64,000 nucleotides of DNA from assembly GCA_021731085.1 (NCBI GenBank), contig JAKFYB010000015.1, forward strand, positions 17,745-81,744. The letters are read 5' to 3'. A program made the translations under genes and the position numbers. Origin of the DNA: Dehalococcoidia bacterium. GTDB taxonomy: Bacteria; Chloroflexota; Dehalococcoidia; DSTF01; JACRBR01. The notes beneath the pieces are model-generated. The model had not been told where the DNA came from. It saw nothing but the letters and a program-made list of their open reading frames with translations, and ran no database searches. This document shows positions 25,059 through 32,754 of the stretch, in pieces. Position 1 is the first letter of the stretch. Each line of letters opens with the position of its first letter.

Positions 25059-25847
25059 CTACGCGAACTCGACGATCTCTTCCGTGACGGTTGCCTGTGC
25101 AGAATCACCGTCGTCGTCTTCGACCGCCACGAGGGCGATGTCCGCGAACCGTCCGTCCTGCTCCGCATCGAGAACGCGCGACTTGATCAGCTCCAGCACC
25201 GCCATGAACGAGACGATGATCTCCATCCGGCTCTGGCACTCCAGCATCAGCTCCCGGAACGAAAGCCGCCGGTGCTCGAGAATGCGGTCTCGGATGTGCG
25301 CGACCTTTTCGCGCACCGTGATGCGATGGGGGCGAATGATCGGCTCCGGCGGCGCATCCGGCACCCGCGTCAGCGCGTCCTCGACCATCTCGCGCAGCAG
25401 GTCGAGCGTGACGCCGTCCAGCCCGAGCGGCGGCGGCATCTCCGGCGGCGGCGCGATCCGCGGGTACGAGTGCACGCCCGCCTGCTCGATGCTGCGAAGC
25501 TGGCCAGCTGCTTCCTTGAATAGCTTGTATTCACGAAGCTGCCTCGCCAGGTCGTCCGTCGGATCTTCGTACTCGCTTAGTTCTTCTTCCGGCACCTCAG
25601 GACGTGGCAACAGCGCCCGCGACTTCAACAGCAGCAGACGTGCGCCGATGTAGATGAAGTCGGCCAGCACATCGAGGTTGATGTGGTCCTGAGCGCGGAT
25701 GAACTCCAGATACTGGTCAGCGACCTGCACCAGCGCGATGTTAGTGATGTCGAGTTCTTCGCGTTCGATGAGGTGGAGAAGGAGATCGAGGGGGCCCTCG
25801 AAGATCGGCAGCGCGAGCTGGAAGCCTTCGGCTTGCTGCGTCGTCAT
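25059..25847 (-). CDS. scpA: Segregation and condensation protein A
   Basis: This 262-residue kleisin bridges SMC heads in the bacterial condensin complex. The N-terminal signature FQLALPIFEGPLDLLLHLIEREELDITNIALVQVADQYLEFI-like region is complete, followed by ADFIYIGARLLLLKSRALLP. The C-terminal winged helix is near residues 180-245 (LSFRELMLECQSRMEIIVSFMAVLELIKS). scpB is not next to it: downstream lies the ferritin-like gene. The start is the first Met of the conserved region. Confidence 0.93.
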   Translation of the reverse strand: MTTQQAEGFQLALPIFEGPLDLLLHLIEREELDITNIALVQVADQYLEFIRAQDHINLDVLADFIYIGARLLLLKSRALLPRPEVPEEELSEYEDPTDDLARQLREYKLFKEAAGQLRSIEQAGVHSYPRIAPPPEMPPPLGLDGVTLDLLREMVEDALTRVPDAPPEPIIRPHRITVREKVAHIRDRILEHRRLSFRELMLECQSRMEIIVSFMAVLELIKSRVLDAEQDGRFADIALVAVEDDDGDSAQATVTEEIVEFA

Positions 25848-25887
25848 CGCGTGGATGATAGCAGGGTGATCAGATCGGCGCTTGAAA

Positions 25888-26775
25888 TCAGGCGAGCCCG
25901 GGATCGGTGAGCAGCCGTGGCTGCCCCGGAGCGAACTCCTCGGCGACCTCTGCTGGCGCTTCCCCGGCGAGCAGTGCCTTGATCGCGGGCAGCGCTTCCT
26001 TCGCGGCGAGAATGCCCGCTTCCAAGCAATCGATCTGGTGCGAGGGCGAGCGCCCGCGGAAGACGGGCAGCATCGGTCGCAAAATGACCTGCGCTGATCG
26101 GCCTTGCTGGAGCGGCGTGGACACCGCGCGAATCGTGAACGGCACACCGGCGAGCGTCCGCTGAAGGGCGACGCGGTCGAGCACCGACACCGCCCGCACG
26201 GCAGCCGTTCGCAGTCGTTCGTTGAGTTGATACGGCCGTGCGATCTGCACGGCAACGATGATGTCCGCCCCGAGGTCATGTGCAGCGTCAACCGGCGCGT
26301 GATCCCAGAACCCGCCATCGAGCAGGTAGCGGCCCTGGTGCAGCACGGGGCGCGCGATAACGGGTATCGCGATGCTCGCTTCGATCGCGTCGATCATCGG
26401 GCCGCTCGTGATGGCGACCTGGCGTCGCTCCACCATGTCCGACGCGGTCGCGGCGTACGGGATCGGCAGGTCTTCGATGTAGTGACCGGCAAGGTTGCTG
26501 TAGAACAGCCGGGCGAGTGGATTGTTGGCGCGCAGCTTCAGCCGGTCGCGGAAGAGGGCGTAGACCTCACGGTCGGGGCGGGTGCGGATGCCTTCCTCGA
26601 GTTCGTGAGGTTCATGGCCCACAGCGATCAGCCCGCCGTACAGCGAACCGATGCTCGTGCCTGCGATGACGTCCGGCTTGATGCCCTCATCGGCGAGCAC
26701 GCGCATGACACCGACGTGCGCGGCGCCCCTCGTGCCACCGGCCCCAAGCGCGAGGCCAAGCTTCAACGTCCTCAT
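25888..26775 (-). CDS. Patatin-like phospholipase (RssA-like)
   Basis: This 295-residue serine acyl hydrolase has the Gly-rich oxyanion loop LALGAGGTRGAAHVG, the nucleophile elbow GTSIGS and the catalytic Asp in LLDGGFWDHAPV (DGG). It is the short, soluble RssA type without membrane or cNMP domains. Substrate is probably a phospholipid or lipid ester. A GAGAGGGG ribosome site precedes the ATG at 26775. It lies 40 bases upstream of scpA on the same strand, so co-transcription is possible. Confidence 0.9.
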   Translation of the reverse strand: MRTLKLGLALGAGGTRGAAHVGVMRVLADEGIKPDVIAGTSIGSLYGGLIAVGHEPHELEEGIRTRPDREVYALFRDRLKLRANNPLARLFYSNLAGHYIEDLPIPYAATASDMVERRQVAITSGPMIDAIEASIAIPVIARPVLHQGRYLLDGGFWDHAPVDAAHDLGADIIVAVQIARPYQLNERLRTAAVRAVSVLDRVALQRTLAGVPFTIRAVSTPLQQGRSAQVILRPMLPVFRGRSPSHQIDCLEAGILAAKEALPAIKALLAGEAPAEVAEEFAPGQPRLLTDPGLA

Positions 26776-27008
26776 GTTCCGTGCCCCTCTCGCGGGGTCC
26801 CCTCTCGCGATCGTCCCTCGCAGAGAGGGCCGTCGTCTACATAAAGAATCGTGCGCGGATTGTCGGACATGACAGTAAGCCGCGTCAACGTTTCGGCTTC
26901 TGTGCTTGTCAATATCCACCAACTGCACGTCTGGATCGGGTTCAGCGTAGCAAAACGAGGCAGATCCACAGCCAAATTCGTATCTGAGAGGGTCGTGCAG
27001 CGAACCGC

Positions 27009-27036
27009 TTGACGCTGGGCGCGATCGGCGTATGAT
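27009..27036 (+). promoter_or_regulatory. Strong promoter of the GYD-domain gene
   Basis: TTGACG (27009-27014) and TATGAT (27031-27036) are 16 bases apart. Transcription would begin near 27043 and give a leader of about 100 bases that starts with two competing hairpins. Confidence 0.65.
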
Positions 27037-27047
27037 TGCGCCACACC

Positions 27048-27097
27048 CATCACTCTGTGTGATGCCCCTGCCCGCAGCCTCGGCAGGGGCATCACAC
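27048..27097 (+). promoter_or_regulatory. Competing leader hairpins
   Basis: CATCAC (27048-27053) can pair with GTGATG (27059-27064). The longer GTGTGATGCCCCTGCC (27057-27072) is the perfect complement of GGCAGGGGCATCACAC (27082-27097), a 16-base stem with a 9-base loop. The first and third segments compete for the middle one, as in attenuators. There is no T-run after the long stem, so control of translation or of RNA stability is more likely than termination. Confidence 0.5.
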
Positions 27098-27145
27098 GCC
27101 CCAAGCCAACAATCGCGCCCCGGCGGGCGCGCCAGGGAGGGACCC

Positions 27146-27505
27146 ATGGCCACCTACGTCGTGCTGTACAGATTCACCCCCGAAGGCGCGAAGGACATTC
27201 GCGACAGCATCAAGCGCGCCGCCCAGACGCGGCAGGCGAACGCCCGCGTCGGCTTTAAGATCCAGAGTGTGTACTGGCTGCAGGGTGACTACGACATGGT
27301 CGCCATCGTCGATGCGCCTTCCGAAGAAGCGATGATGGGCGCGATGCTCAACGTCGTCGGTGCCGGCAATGTCACCAGCACCACCATGCGCGCCTTCGAC
27401 TCCACAGAAATGTCGCGCATCCTCGCCCAGACCGTCGGCCTCAACGAAAACGACGATCGCACGACGTCGAAGCCGGTGAAGAAGACGGCGACCAAGAAGC
27501 GATAG
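27146..27505 (+). CDS. GYD-domain protein
   Basis: This 119-residue protein matches the GYD family of small alpha/beta-barrel-like proteins: MATYVVLYRFTPEGAKDIRDSIKRA, VYWLQGDYDMVAIVDAPSEEAM and VTSTTMRAF. The usual GYD tripeptide appears here as GDYD. The C-terminus is a Lys/Thr-rich tail (KPVKKTATKKR). The function is unknown. AGGGAGG precedes the ATG. The strong promoter and structured leader suggest tight regulation and high expression for such a small protein. Confidence 0.85.
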   Translation: MATYVVLYRFTPEGAKDIRDSIKRAAQTRQANARVGFKIQSVYWLQGDYDMVAIVDAPSEEAMMGAMLNVVGAGNVTSTTMRAFDSTEMSRILAQTVGLNENDDRTTSKPVKKTATKKR

Positions 27506-27568
27506 CGTGGGCGCCGCCTGCATCTGTCGCCGAACCGGCGCGGGCGAAGCAAACTCAGTGTCGAGCCC

Positions 27569-28315
27569 TTATGCACCGGTTGACGACTGCCCAGCGTCCG
27601 GCGGCGCCATCTCCGGTGGTATCAGGTTGTTGCCCTCGCGTCGCCAGCCAGGCGGGAGTTTCTTCGCGACGAACGACGTGCGCGCGATCGGCGGGTAGAG
27701 CCAGGGACGCAAATGCGCAGGCTCGGCGATGTCGAAGCCGCTGCGTTCCGCCAGCGCCAGCCACGACTTGTCGGAGGAGATGCGAGGGGCATCGCTGTAG
27801 GCGCGCAGCCAGAACCGCTGCCACCACGACCAGCGTCCGTCGGCCGGTGCGAGATCCCACGCGAGGCACATCGCGCCCGGCTTGAGGACGCGGCTGATCT
27901 CGCGGAGGGCGGACTGCGCGCTGCGGACATCGAGAAAGCGGAGCATGTCGCTGCAGAACGCGACGTCGAAAGCGCCATCGGCGAACGGCAGCGACTGCGG
28001 GTCGGCGACGACGGCGGCCAGCGGGCGTCCCGCGTCGGTGAACGCGCGCTGCGAGCGTCGCCCGAGATCGGCGAGCGGTTCGACACCGAGAGCGTTGTAC
28101 TCGCGGAACTTGATCTGCTGGTCGAAAAGCAGCAGCCGGCTGCCCATCGCCGACCCTACTTCGAGCACACGCCAGTCTGCCTGGACGAGCATCTCCTCGG
28201 CGACGTTGTACGCGCCCGTGTTCGAGAGCAGTTGGCCGGGCAACGAGAGCAGGCGCCGGCGCCACCATGAGCCTGCAAGCTGGCGGCGGCGGGTCTGGAG
28301 TTGTTCGGGGGTCAT
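27569..28315 (-). CDS. Class I SAM-dependent methyltransferase
   Basis: This 248-residue methyltransferase has motif I as VLEVGSAMGSRLLLFD, then LGVEPLADLGRRS, an acidic AVVADPQSLPFADGAFDVAFCSDMLRFLD (motif II region) and EISRVLKPGAMCLAWDLAPA (motif III). It fits the UbiE/methyltransferase type 11 group. A long basic N-terminus (QTRRRQLAGSWWRRRLLSL) is unusual and may target a membrane or nucleic acid. The substrate is unknown. Confidence 0.85.
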   Translation of the reverse strand: MTPEQLQTRRRQLAGSWWRRRLLSLPGQLLSNTGAYNVAEEMLVQADWRVLEVGSAMGSRLLLFDQQIKFREYNALGVEPLADLGRRSQRAFTDAGRPLAAVVADPQSLPFADGAFDVAFCSDMLRFLDVRSAQSALREISRVLKPGAMCLAWDLAPADGRWSWWQRFWLRAYSDAPRISSDKSWLALAERSGFDIAEPAHLRPWLYPPIARTSFVAKKLPPGWRREGNNLIPPEMAPPDAGQSSTGA

Positions 28316-28424
28316 CGGAAGTAAATGTAGATGGCGCGAGTCACAACCGATAGCTGCGTGGCACCACGACGGAACGTAAGCCGACGCGCTGCTACAATCG
28401 CACCTCACCAAAGGAGCACTAGGT

Positions 28425-29372
28425 ATGGAATACAGGAATCTCGGGAAGTCGGGGCTGATGGTCTCGGCGGTGGGGCTGGGGTGCAACAACTTCGGCATGC
28501 GGATCGATGCGGCGCAGACGAAGGCCGTCGTCGATAAGGCCGTCGAGCTTGGGATCAATTTCTTCGACACCGCGGACGTCTACGGCGGGCGCGGGAAGTC
28601 GGAGGAGTTCCTGGGCCAGGCGATCAAGGAGCACCGGCGCAACATCGTGCTGGCGACGAAGTTTCGCTCGCCGATGGGCGAGGGGCCGCTGTGGGGCGGC
28701 GGCTCGCGGAAGTACATCTTCGATGCGGTCGACGCCTCGCTGAAGCGGCTGGGCACGGACTACATCGACCTGTACCAGATGCACGCGCCCGATCCCGTGA
28801 CGCCGATCGAGGAGACGATGCGCGCGCTCGACGACGTCGTGAAGTCGGGACGCGTGCGGTACATCGGCAACAGCAACTACACCGGCTGGATGGTCGTCGA
28901 GTCGCAGTGGGTCGCCAAGAGCGAGCGCCTGACGCCATTCATCAGCGCGCAGAACCAGTACAACCTGCTCGACCGGCGCATCGAGCGCGACCTGGGGCAG
29001 GTCGCAGAGAAGTACGGTGTCGGCGTGCTGCCGTACTTCCCTCTCGCGAACGGCTTTCTCACCGGCAAGTACCGCCCGGGCGAGGCGCCTCCGGAGGGCA
29101 CACGCATCGCTGCGATGGGCCAGCGCGCGGAGGGCGTGCTGACGGACAAGAACTTCGAAGTGCTGACAGCGCTCGAGGACTTCGCGCAGCAGCGCGGCCA
29201 CACGATGCTCGACCTCGCCATCGGCTGGCTGGCGAGCCATTCGTGGGTGTCGAGCGTGATCGCCGGCGCGACGAAGCCTGAGCAGCTCGAACAGAATGCG
29301 CGCGCGGGCGAGTGGAAGCTGACGCCGGAAGAGATGGCGGAGGTCGGGCGGATTACGCGACGGCCTGAGTAA
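28425..29372 (+). CDS. Aldo/keto reductase
   Basis: This 315-residue NADPH-dependent reductase starts MEYRNLGKSGLMVSAVGLGCNNFG. The catalytic tetrad is visible: D in NFFDTADVYG, Y in the same motif, K in LATKFR and H in YQMHAPDP. The cofactor loop is SSVIAGATKPEQLEQN. It belongs to the YajO/Tas-like subgroup that reduces aldehydes and ketones. AAGGAG precedes the ATG by 7 bases; TACAAT at 28393-28398 is a candidate -10. Confidence 0.93.
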   Translation: MEYRNLGKSGLMVSAVGLGCNNFGMRIDAAQTKAVVDKAVELGINFFDTADVYGGRGKSEEFLGQAIKEHRRNIVLATKFRSPMGEGPLWGGGSRKYIFDAVDASLKRLGTDYIDLYQMHAPDPVTPIEETMRALDDVVKSGRVRYIGNSNYTGWMVVESQWVAKSERLTPFISAQNQYNLLDRRIERDLGQVAEKYGVGVLPYFPLANGFLTGKYRPGEAPPEGTRIAAMGQRAEGVLTDKNFEVLTALEDFAQQRGHTMLDLAIGWLASHSWVSSVIAGATKPEQLEQNARAGEWKLTPEEMAEVGRITRRPE

Positions 29373-29399
29373 GTGTGTCAGTAACCCAGGAGCAAGACA

Positions 29400-29852
29400 G
29401 TGGCTGAGAATCGAGACTCGTTGCTCGCGATGTTCCGGGAAACGCGAGCGGACTTCCTCGCTGCCGTCGCGGGCTTGCCGGAAGAGAAGATGGTCGAGCG
29501 GTCGCTCGAGGGGTGGTCGTTGGCGGACCACATGAACCACGTCGCCGTCTGGGACGAACTGCGTGCGGCCGACGTCGAGCGCATCTCGGCCGGTTTCGCG
29601 TCTGCGTGGAAATTGTCGAGCGAGCAGGACGACGTGTACAACGAGCTGACGTACGCCAAGAGAAAAGATTTCTCGCTGGCGCAGGTGCGGTGGGAGTTCG
29701 AGACATCGCGGCGGAAGCTGCTCGACGCGATCGCGTCGGCGACGGAAATGGGGATGGATGCGTCGCGCTACGGCGAGCCGGGGTTGGTGAGCCGGCACGA
29801 GGTTGAGCACGCGGGGTGGATCCGGGCGTGGCGTTTGAAGGCAGGGCTCTGA
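29400..29852 (+). CDS. DinB-family protein
   Basis: This 150-residue four-helix protein has the DinB pattern: LLAMFRETRADFLAAVAGLPEEKM, then WSLADHMNHVAVWDE and the last helix HEVEHAGWIRAWR. The three His (in DHMNHV and HEVEH) are the usual metal ligands. Members include thiol-dependent transferases; the partner here is unknown. It starts at GTG with AGGAG upstream and lies 27 bases after the aldo/keto reductase. Confidence 0.87.
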   Translation: MAENRDSLLAMFRETRADFLAAVAGLPEEKMVERSLEGWSLADHMNHVAVWDELRAADVERISAGFASAWKLSSEQDDVYNELTYAKRKDFSLAQVRWEFETSRRKLLDAIASATEMGMDASRYGEPGLVSRHEVEHAGWIRAWRLKAGL

Positions 29853-29877
29853 CACACGCCTACTTGTGAGGGCGGGC

Positions 29878-30674
29878 ATGGAACACGTACGGATCGAGGG
29901 CCTCGATATCGCGTTCGACCGTTACGGCGCGGGCCCTGTGCTCTTGCTACTTCACGGCTTCATCGCCGACAGTCGGATCTTCCATCGACAACTGATTGAC
30001 CTTGCGGAGGACTTCGAGGTCATTGCGCTGGACCTGCCGGCTGCGGCCAGTCGGACGATCCGCCGGATTCGTTCCACATGGCAGACTTCGCGCGCTGCCT
30101 CGCCGGGTTTCTCGACGCCATCAGCATTGAGCAGGCGCACGTTCTCGGACAGTCGTGGGGCGGCGTGCTGGCCCAGGAGTTCTATCGGCTGTTCCCGGAG
30201 TGCGTGGAGTCGCTAATCCTCGTCGACACGTATGCCGGCTGGACGGGATCGTTTGGAGTGGAAATCGTGCTGGCGCGGCTCGAGTCCTGTCTTCAGCAGT
30301 CGCGATTGTCTGCTGAAGAGTGGATTCCCGACTGGATGCCCGACCTGTTTGCCGATGATGCTCCGCCCGCCCTGCGTGACGAGATGATCGGCATCATGTC
30401 GGACTTTCACGCCGGTGGGTTTCGGACGATGACACGCGCGCTGGCCGAGGTCGAGAAACGGGATCTCCTGCCGAACATTCGCGTGCCCACGCTGCTCATC
30501 TGGGGCAAAAGCGATCAACGCTCGCCGGTGCACGTTGTCGCGCAACCGATTGCGGCCGCGATCCCTGGTGCGAACCTCACCGTGATCCCCGGGGCGGGAC
30601 ACATGAGCGTGCTCGAGCAGCCGGCGCTGGTGAACGCCGCGGTACGCTCGTTCCTGCAGGAACTACATGACTGA
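29878..30674 (+). pseudogene. Alpha/beta hydrolase with an apparent one-base frameshift
   Basis: Two adjacent frames make one hydrolase of about 265 residues. The first gives VLLLLHGFIADSRIFHRQL and VIALDLP. The second gives DFARCLAGFLDAI, the nucleophile elbow GQSWGG, the acid region LLIWGKSDQRSP and IPGAGHMSVLEQP with the His. At 30038-30041 the run CCGGCTGCGG would restore the reading frame (DLPGCGQSDDP) with one more G. All catalytic residues are present on the two parts, so this is either a very recent mutation or a base missed in a G-run during sequencing. The end overlaps the next gene by 8 bases. Confidence 0.75.
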
Positions 30675-31320
30675 CGACACAAAACTCGACTGGGAAGCGT
30701 GGCACCGGCCGTACGACGAGCCGGGGTCGAACCTGGCGCGCCGGCTGGCTGTTGTGCAGCAGCGTTTGCTCGAGGCGATCGACGCGCTCGACTCCCACGA
30801 CAGGCCGATACGACTGGTGAGCATGTGCGCGGGGCAGGGGCGCGATGTGATCCCGGTGCTGGCAGAGCATGCGCGCGGCCGCGAGGTGGAGGCGCTGCTG
30901 GTCGAGCTTGATCCCCGGAACGCTGCGGCGGCGGAGGCTGGCGTCCGGGCGGCAAAGCTTTCGAAGGCGAAGGTGCTGTGCGGCGATGCGGCGCTTACGG
31001 ACAGCTACATGGGCGCGGCGCCGGCGGAGATCGTGCTGGCGTGCGGGATCTTCGGGAACATCACGCCGGAACACATCAAGCGCACCGTCGAGCATCTGCC
31101 GATGTTCTGCGCCCCCAACGCGACGGTGCTCTGGACGCGCGGGCGCTGGAAGGACAACGATCCCACGGCCGACATCCGCCGCTGGTTCGACGACGCCGGC
31201 TTCGAGGAGCTCTCGTTCGATGCGCCGGACGACACGCCGTACAGCGTCGGCGCGAACCGCTACGCCGGCCCGCCGCGCGCGCTTGAGGGCGGGATCACGT
31301 TGTTCGAGTTCTTCCGCTGA
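30667..31320 (+). CDS. Class I SAM-dependent methyltransferase family protein
   Basis: This 217-residue protein carries a Rossmann-type motif I, IRLVSMCAGQGRDVIPVLA, and the following acidic LLVELDPRNAAAAE. The segment EIVLACGIFGNITPEHIKRT is characteristic of a small group annotated as SAM-binding proteins of unknown substrate. It overlaps the broken hydrolase by 8 bases, suggesting translational coupling in an intact ancestor. Confidence 0.78.
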   Translation: MTDDTKLDWEAWHRPYDEPGSNLARRLAVVQQRLLEAIDALDSHDRPIRLVSMCAGQGRDVIPVLAEHARGREVEALLVELDPRNAAAAEAGVRAAKLSKAKVLCGDAALTDSYMGAAPAEIVLACGIFGNITPEHIKRTVEHLPMFCAPNATVLWTRGRWKDNDPTADIRRWFDDAGFEELSFDAPDDTPYSVGANRYAGPPRALEGGITLFEFFR

Positions 31321-31334
31321 CGTACGGTGCCGTC

Positions 31335-31835
31335 GTGACTGACACGACCATCCGGCCCGCGACGATCGACGACCTGCCGCGCATCGTCGAGATCTACAAC
31401 CACTACATCGTCCACACGCCGATCACGTTCGACCTGGAGCCGCACACCGTCAACGAGCGGCGGCCGTGGTTTGAGCAGTTCGCCGAGACGCGGCGGCACC
31501 GCCTGCTCGTGGCCGTCGGTGGCGGCGCAACTGTGGGCTATGCGGGCACGCACCAGTTCCGCACGAAGGCCGCGTACGACTCGACGGTCGAGACCAGCAT
31601 CTACTGTGCGCACGATGCTGTCGGCAAGGGCATCGGGACGGCGCTGTACACCGCGCTGTTCGAGGCGATCAAGGGCGAGGACATCCACATGCTCGTCGCG
31701 GGCATCACGCTGCCGAACGAGGGCTCGATCGCGCTCCACGAACGGTTCGCGTTCCGGGCGACGGGCGTGTTCCATGCCGTCGGGCGGAAGTTCGGGGAGT
31801 ACTGGGACGTCGGCTGGTATGAGCGCGAGCTGTGA
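31335..31835 (+). CDS. GNAT acetyltransferase (phosphinothricin-acetyltransferase-like)
   Basis: This 166-residue acetyltransferase starts at GTG: VTDTTIRPATIDDLPRIVEIYNHYIVHTPITFD is typical of the Pat/YncA group. The acetyl-CoA loop is VGKGIGTALY, followed by GITLPNEGSIALHERFAFRATGVF and the aromatic end YWDVGWYEREL. Substrate may be a methionine-derivative, a herbicide-like amino acid or an unknown amine. Confidence 0.88.
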   Translation: MTDTTIRPATIDDLPRIVEIYNHYIVHTPITFDLEPHTVNERRPWFEQFAETRRHRLLVAVGGGATVGYAGTHQFRTKAAYDSTVETSIYCAHDAVGKGIGTALYTALFEAIKGEDIHMLVAGITLPNEGSIALHERFAFRATGVFHAVGRKFGEYWDVGWYEREL

Positions 31836-31844
31836 TCGTCGGGC

Positions 31845-32087
31845 TCAGCTCTTTGGGTCGTGTTTGCCGGACATGTAGTCGCGGAAGTTTTGGATGTGCC
31901 ATCTAACCTTGTCGCCGCGTTCCTCCGACGGAATTCTCCATATCCGGTAGGCACTCGCACACAATCCGAAACCTGCAGCACCGACACAAAACACAATCCA
32001 GATCCAGATCCGGTCGCTCTTAAGGCTGAAGTACATCACGACTAGACCCAGAATGGAGAGGCTAAGGGCCGGTACGTACTTCGTCAC
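31845..32087 (-). CDS. Small membrane protein of unknown function
   Basis: This 80-residue protein, starting at a GTG that overlaps the previous stop (GTGA), has two hydrophobic segments, YVPALSLSILGLVVMYFSL and IWIWIVFCVGAAGFGLCA, and a basic C-terminal tail. The tight overlap ties it to the upstream membrane protein. I do not recognise a family. Confidence 0.65.
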   Translation of the reverse strand: MTKYVPALSLSILGLVVMYFSLKSDRIWIWIVFCVGAAGFGLCASAYRIWRIPSEERGDKVRWHIQNFRDYMSGKHDPKS

Positions 32088-32328
32088 AGCAGGTAGTCCA
32101 CCAATGCCCACACAAAGCAGACGGTTGCCCCCACCGCACCAATCCCAAGGACCGCCGTGAACCACAAGCGATCGCGGTCAAGCTCCTCCTCGGTCCGCGA
32201 CACATTGCCGGTCGATAGGATCCAGTCGTAGTACCTCCACAAGAATCGCCTGAAGATGAAGAGTAACGCCAGACCGCAGCCATCGCCGCGAACCACAGCA
32301 CTGGAGTCAGCGGCGTGTCATCACTCAC
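32084..32328 (-). pseudogene. Small membrane protein with a probable one-base frameshift
   Basis: The GTG at 32328 overlaps the end of yjbQ by 8 bases and reads VSDDTPLTPVLWFAAMAA. The frame then becomes non-protein-like, while the adjacent frame continues with LALLFIFRRFLWRYYDWIL and ends FTAVLGIGAVGATVCFVWALVDYLL. A single lost base near 32262-32275 joins them into a protein of about 81 residues with two membrane segments. If there is no frameshift, the second part alone could be a 70-residue gene from a GTG at 32296. Function is unknown. Confidence 0.55.
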
Positions 32329-32737
32329 CTAACACCGCCACATCGACCTGGCGCGTGCGCGGTTCGTACATCTCGACGAGGTAGACGTGTTGCCATGTGC
32401 CGAGGTCGAGGCGGCCTTTGCGCACGGGCAGCCATGTCGACTCGCCAAACAGCATCGCCGTCGCGAGATGGGCGACGGCGTTCTCGGGGCCTTCTTCGAT
32501 GTGGCGATAGCGCCGCTCGACGGGGAACGTGGCGTAGACGGCGTCCTTCATGTCTTCGTGCAGGCGGGTGTCCGGTTCGTTGCAGGTGATCGCGGCCGTC
32601 GTGTGGCGGCTGCGCACGAGCGCGATGCCCTCGGTGAAGGCGGCGCGCTGGACGGCGGCGTCGATGTCGCGCGTGATCTCGGCGAAGTGGCCAATGCCGT
32701 TGGTGCGAACGGTGATCTGTTCGAGCGCGACGATCAT
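32321..32737 (-). CDS. YjbQ family (UPF0047) protein
   Basis: This 138-residue protein has the family pattern IVALEQITVRTNGIGHFAEIT, GIALVRSRHTTAAITCNEPD, and GRLDLGTWQHVYLVEMYEPR. Some members have been linked to thiamin phosphate synthase side activity, but the physiological role is not settled. It starts a coupled run of three genes with two small membrane proteins. Confidence 0.9.
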   Translation of the reverse strand: MIVALEQITVRTNGIGHFAEITRDIDAAVQRAAFTEGIALVRSRHTTAAITCNEPDTRLHEDMKDAVYATFPVERRYRHIEEGPENAVAHLATAMLFGESTWLPVRKGRLDLGTWQHVYLVEMYEPRTRQVDVAVLGE

Positions 32738-32754
32738 GGTGGGGACAGAATAGA

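Larger units (their letters stand above)
26776..27145. other. 370-base intergenic region with the GYD-gene promoter and leader
   Basis: No gene is seen. The first 60 bases are C/T- and G-rich with short repeated CCCTCTCGCG-like segments. The last 140 bases hold a strong promoter and a structured leader for the plus-strand GYD gene (separate entries). The patatin promoter must also lie here but is not clear. Confidence 0.55.
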
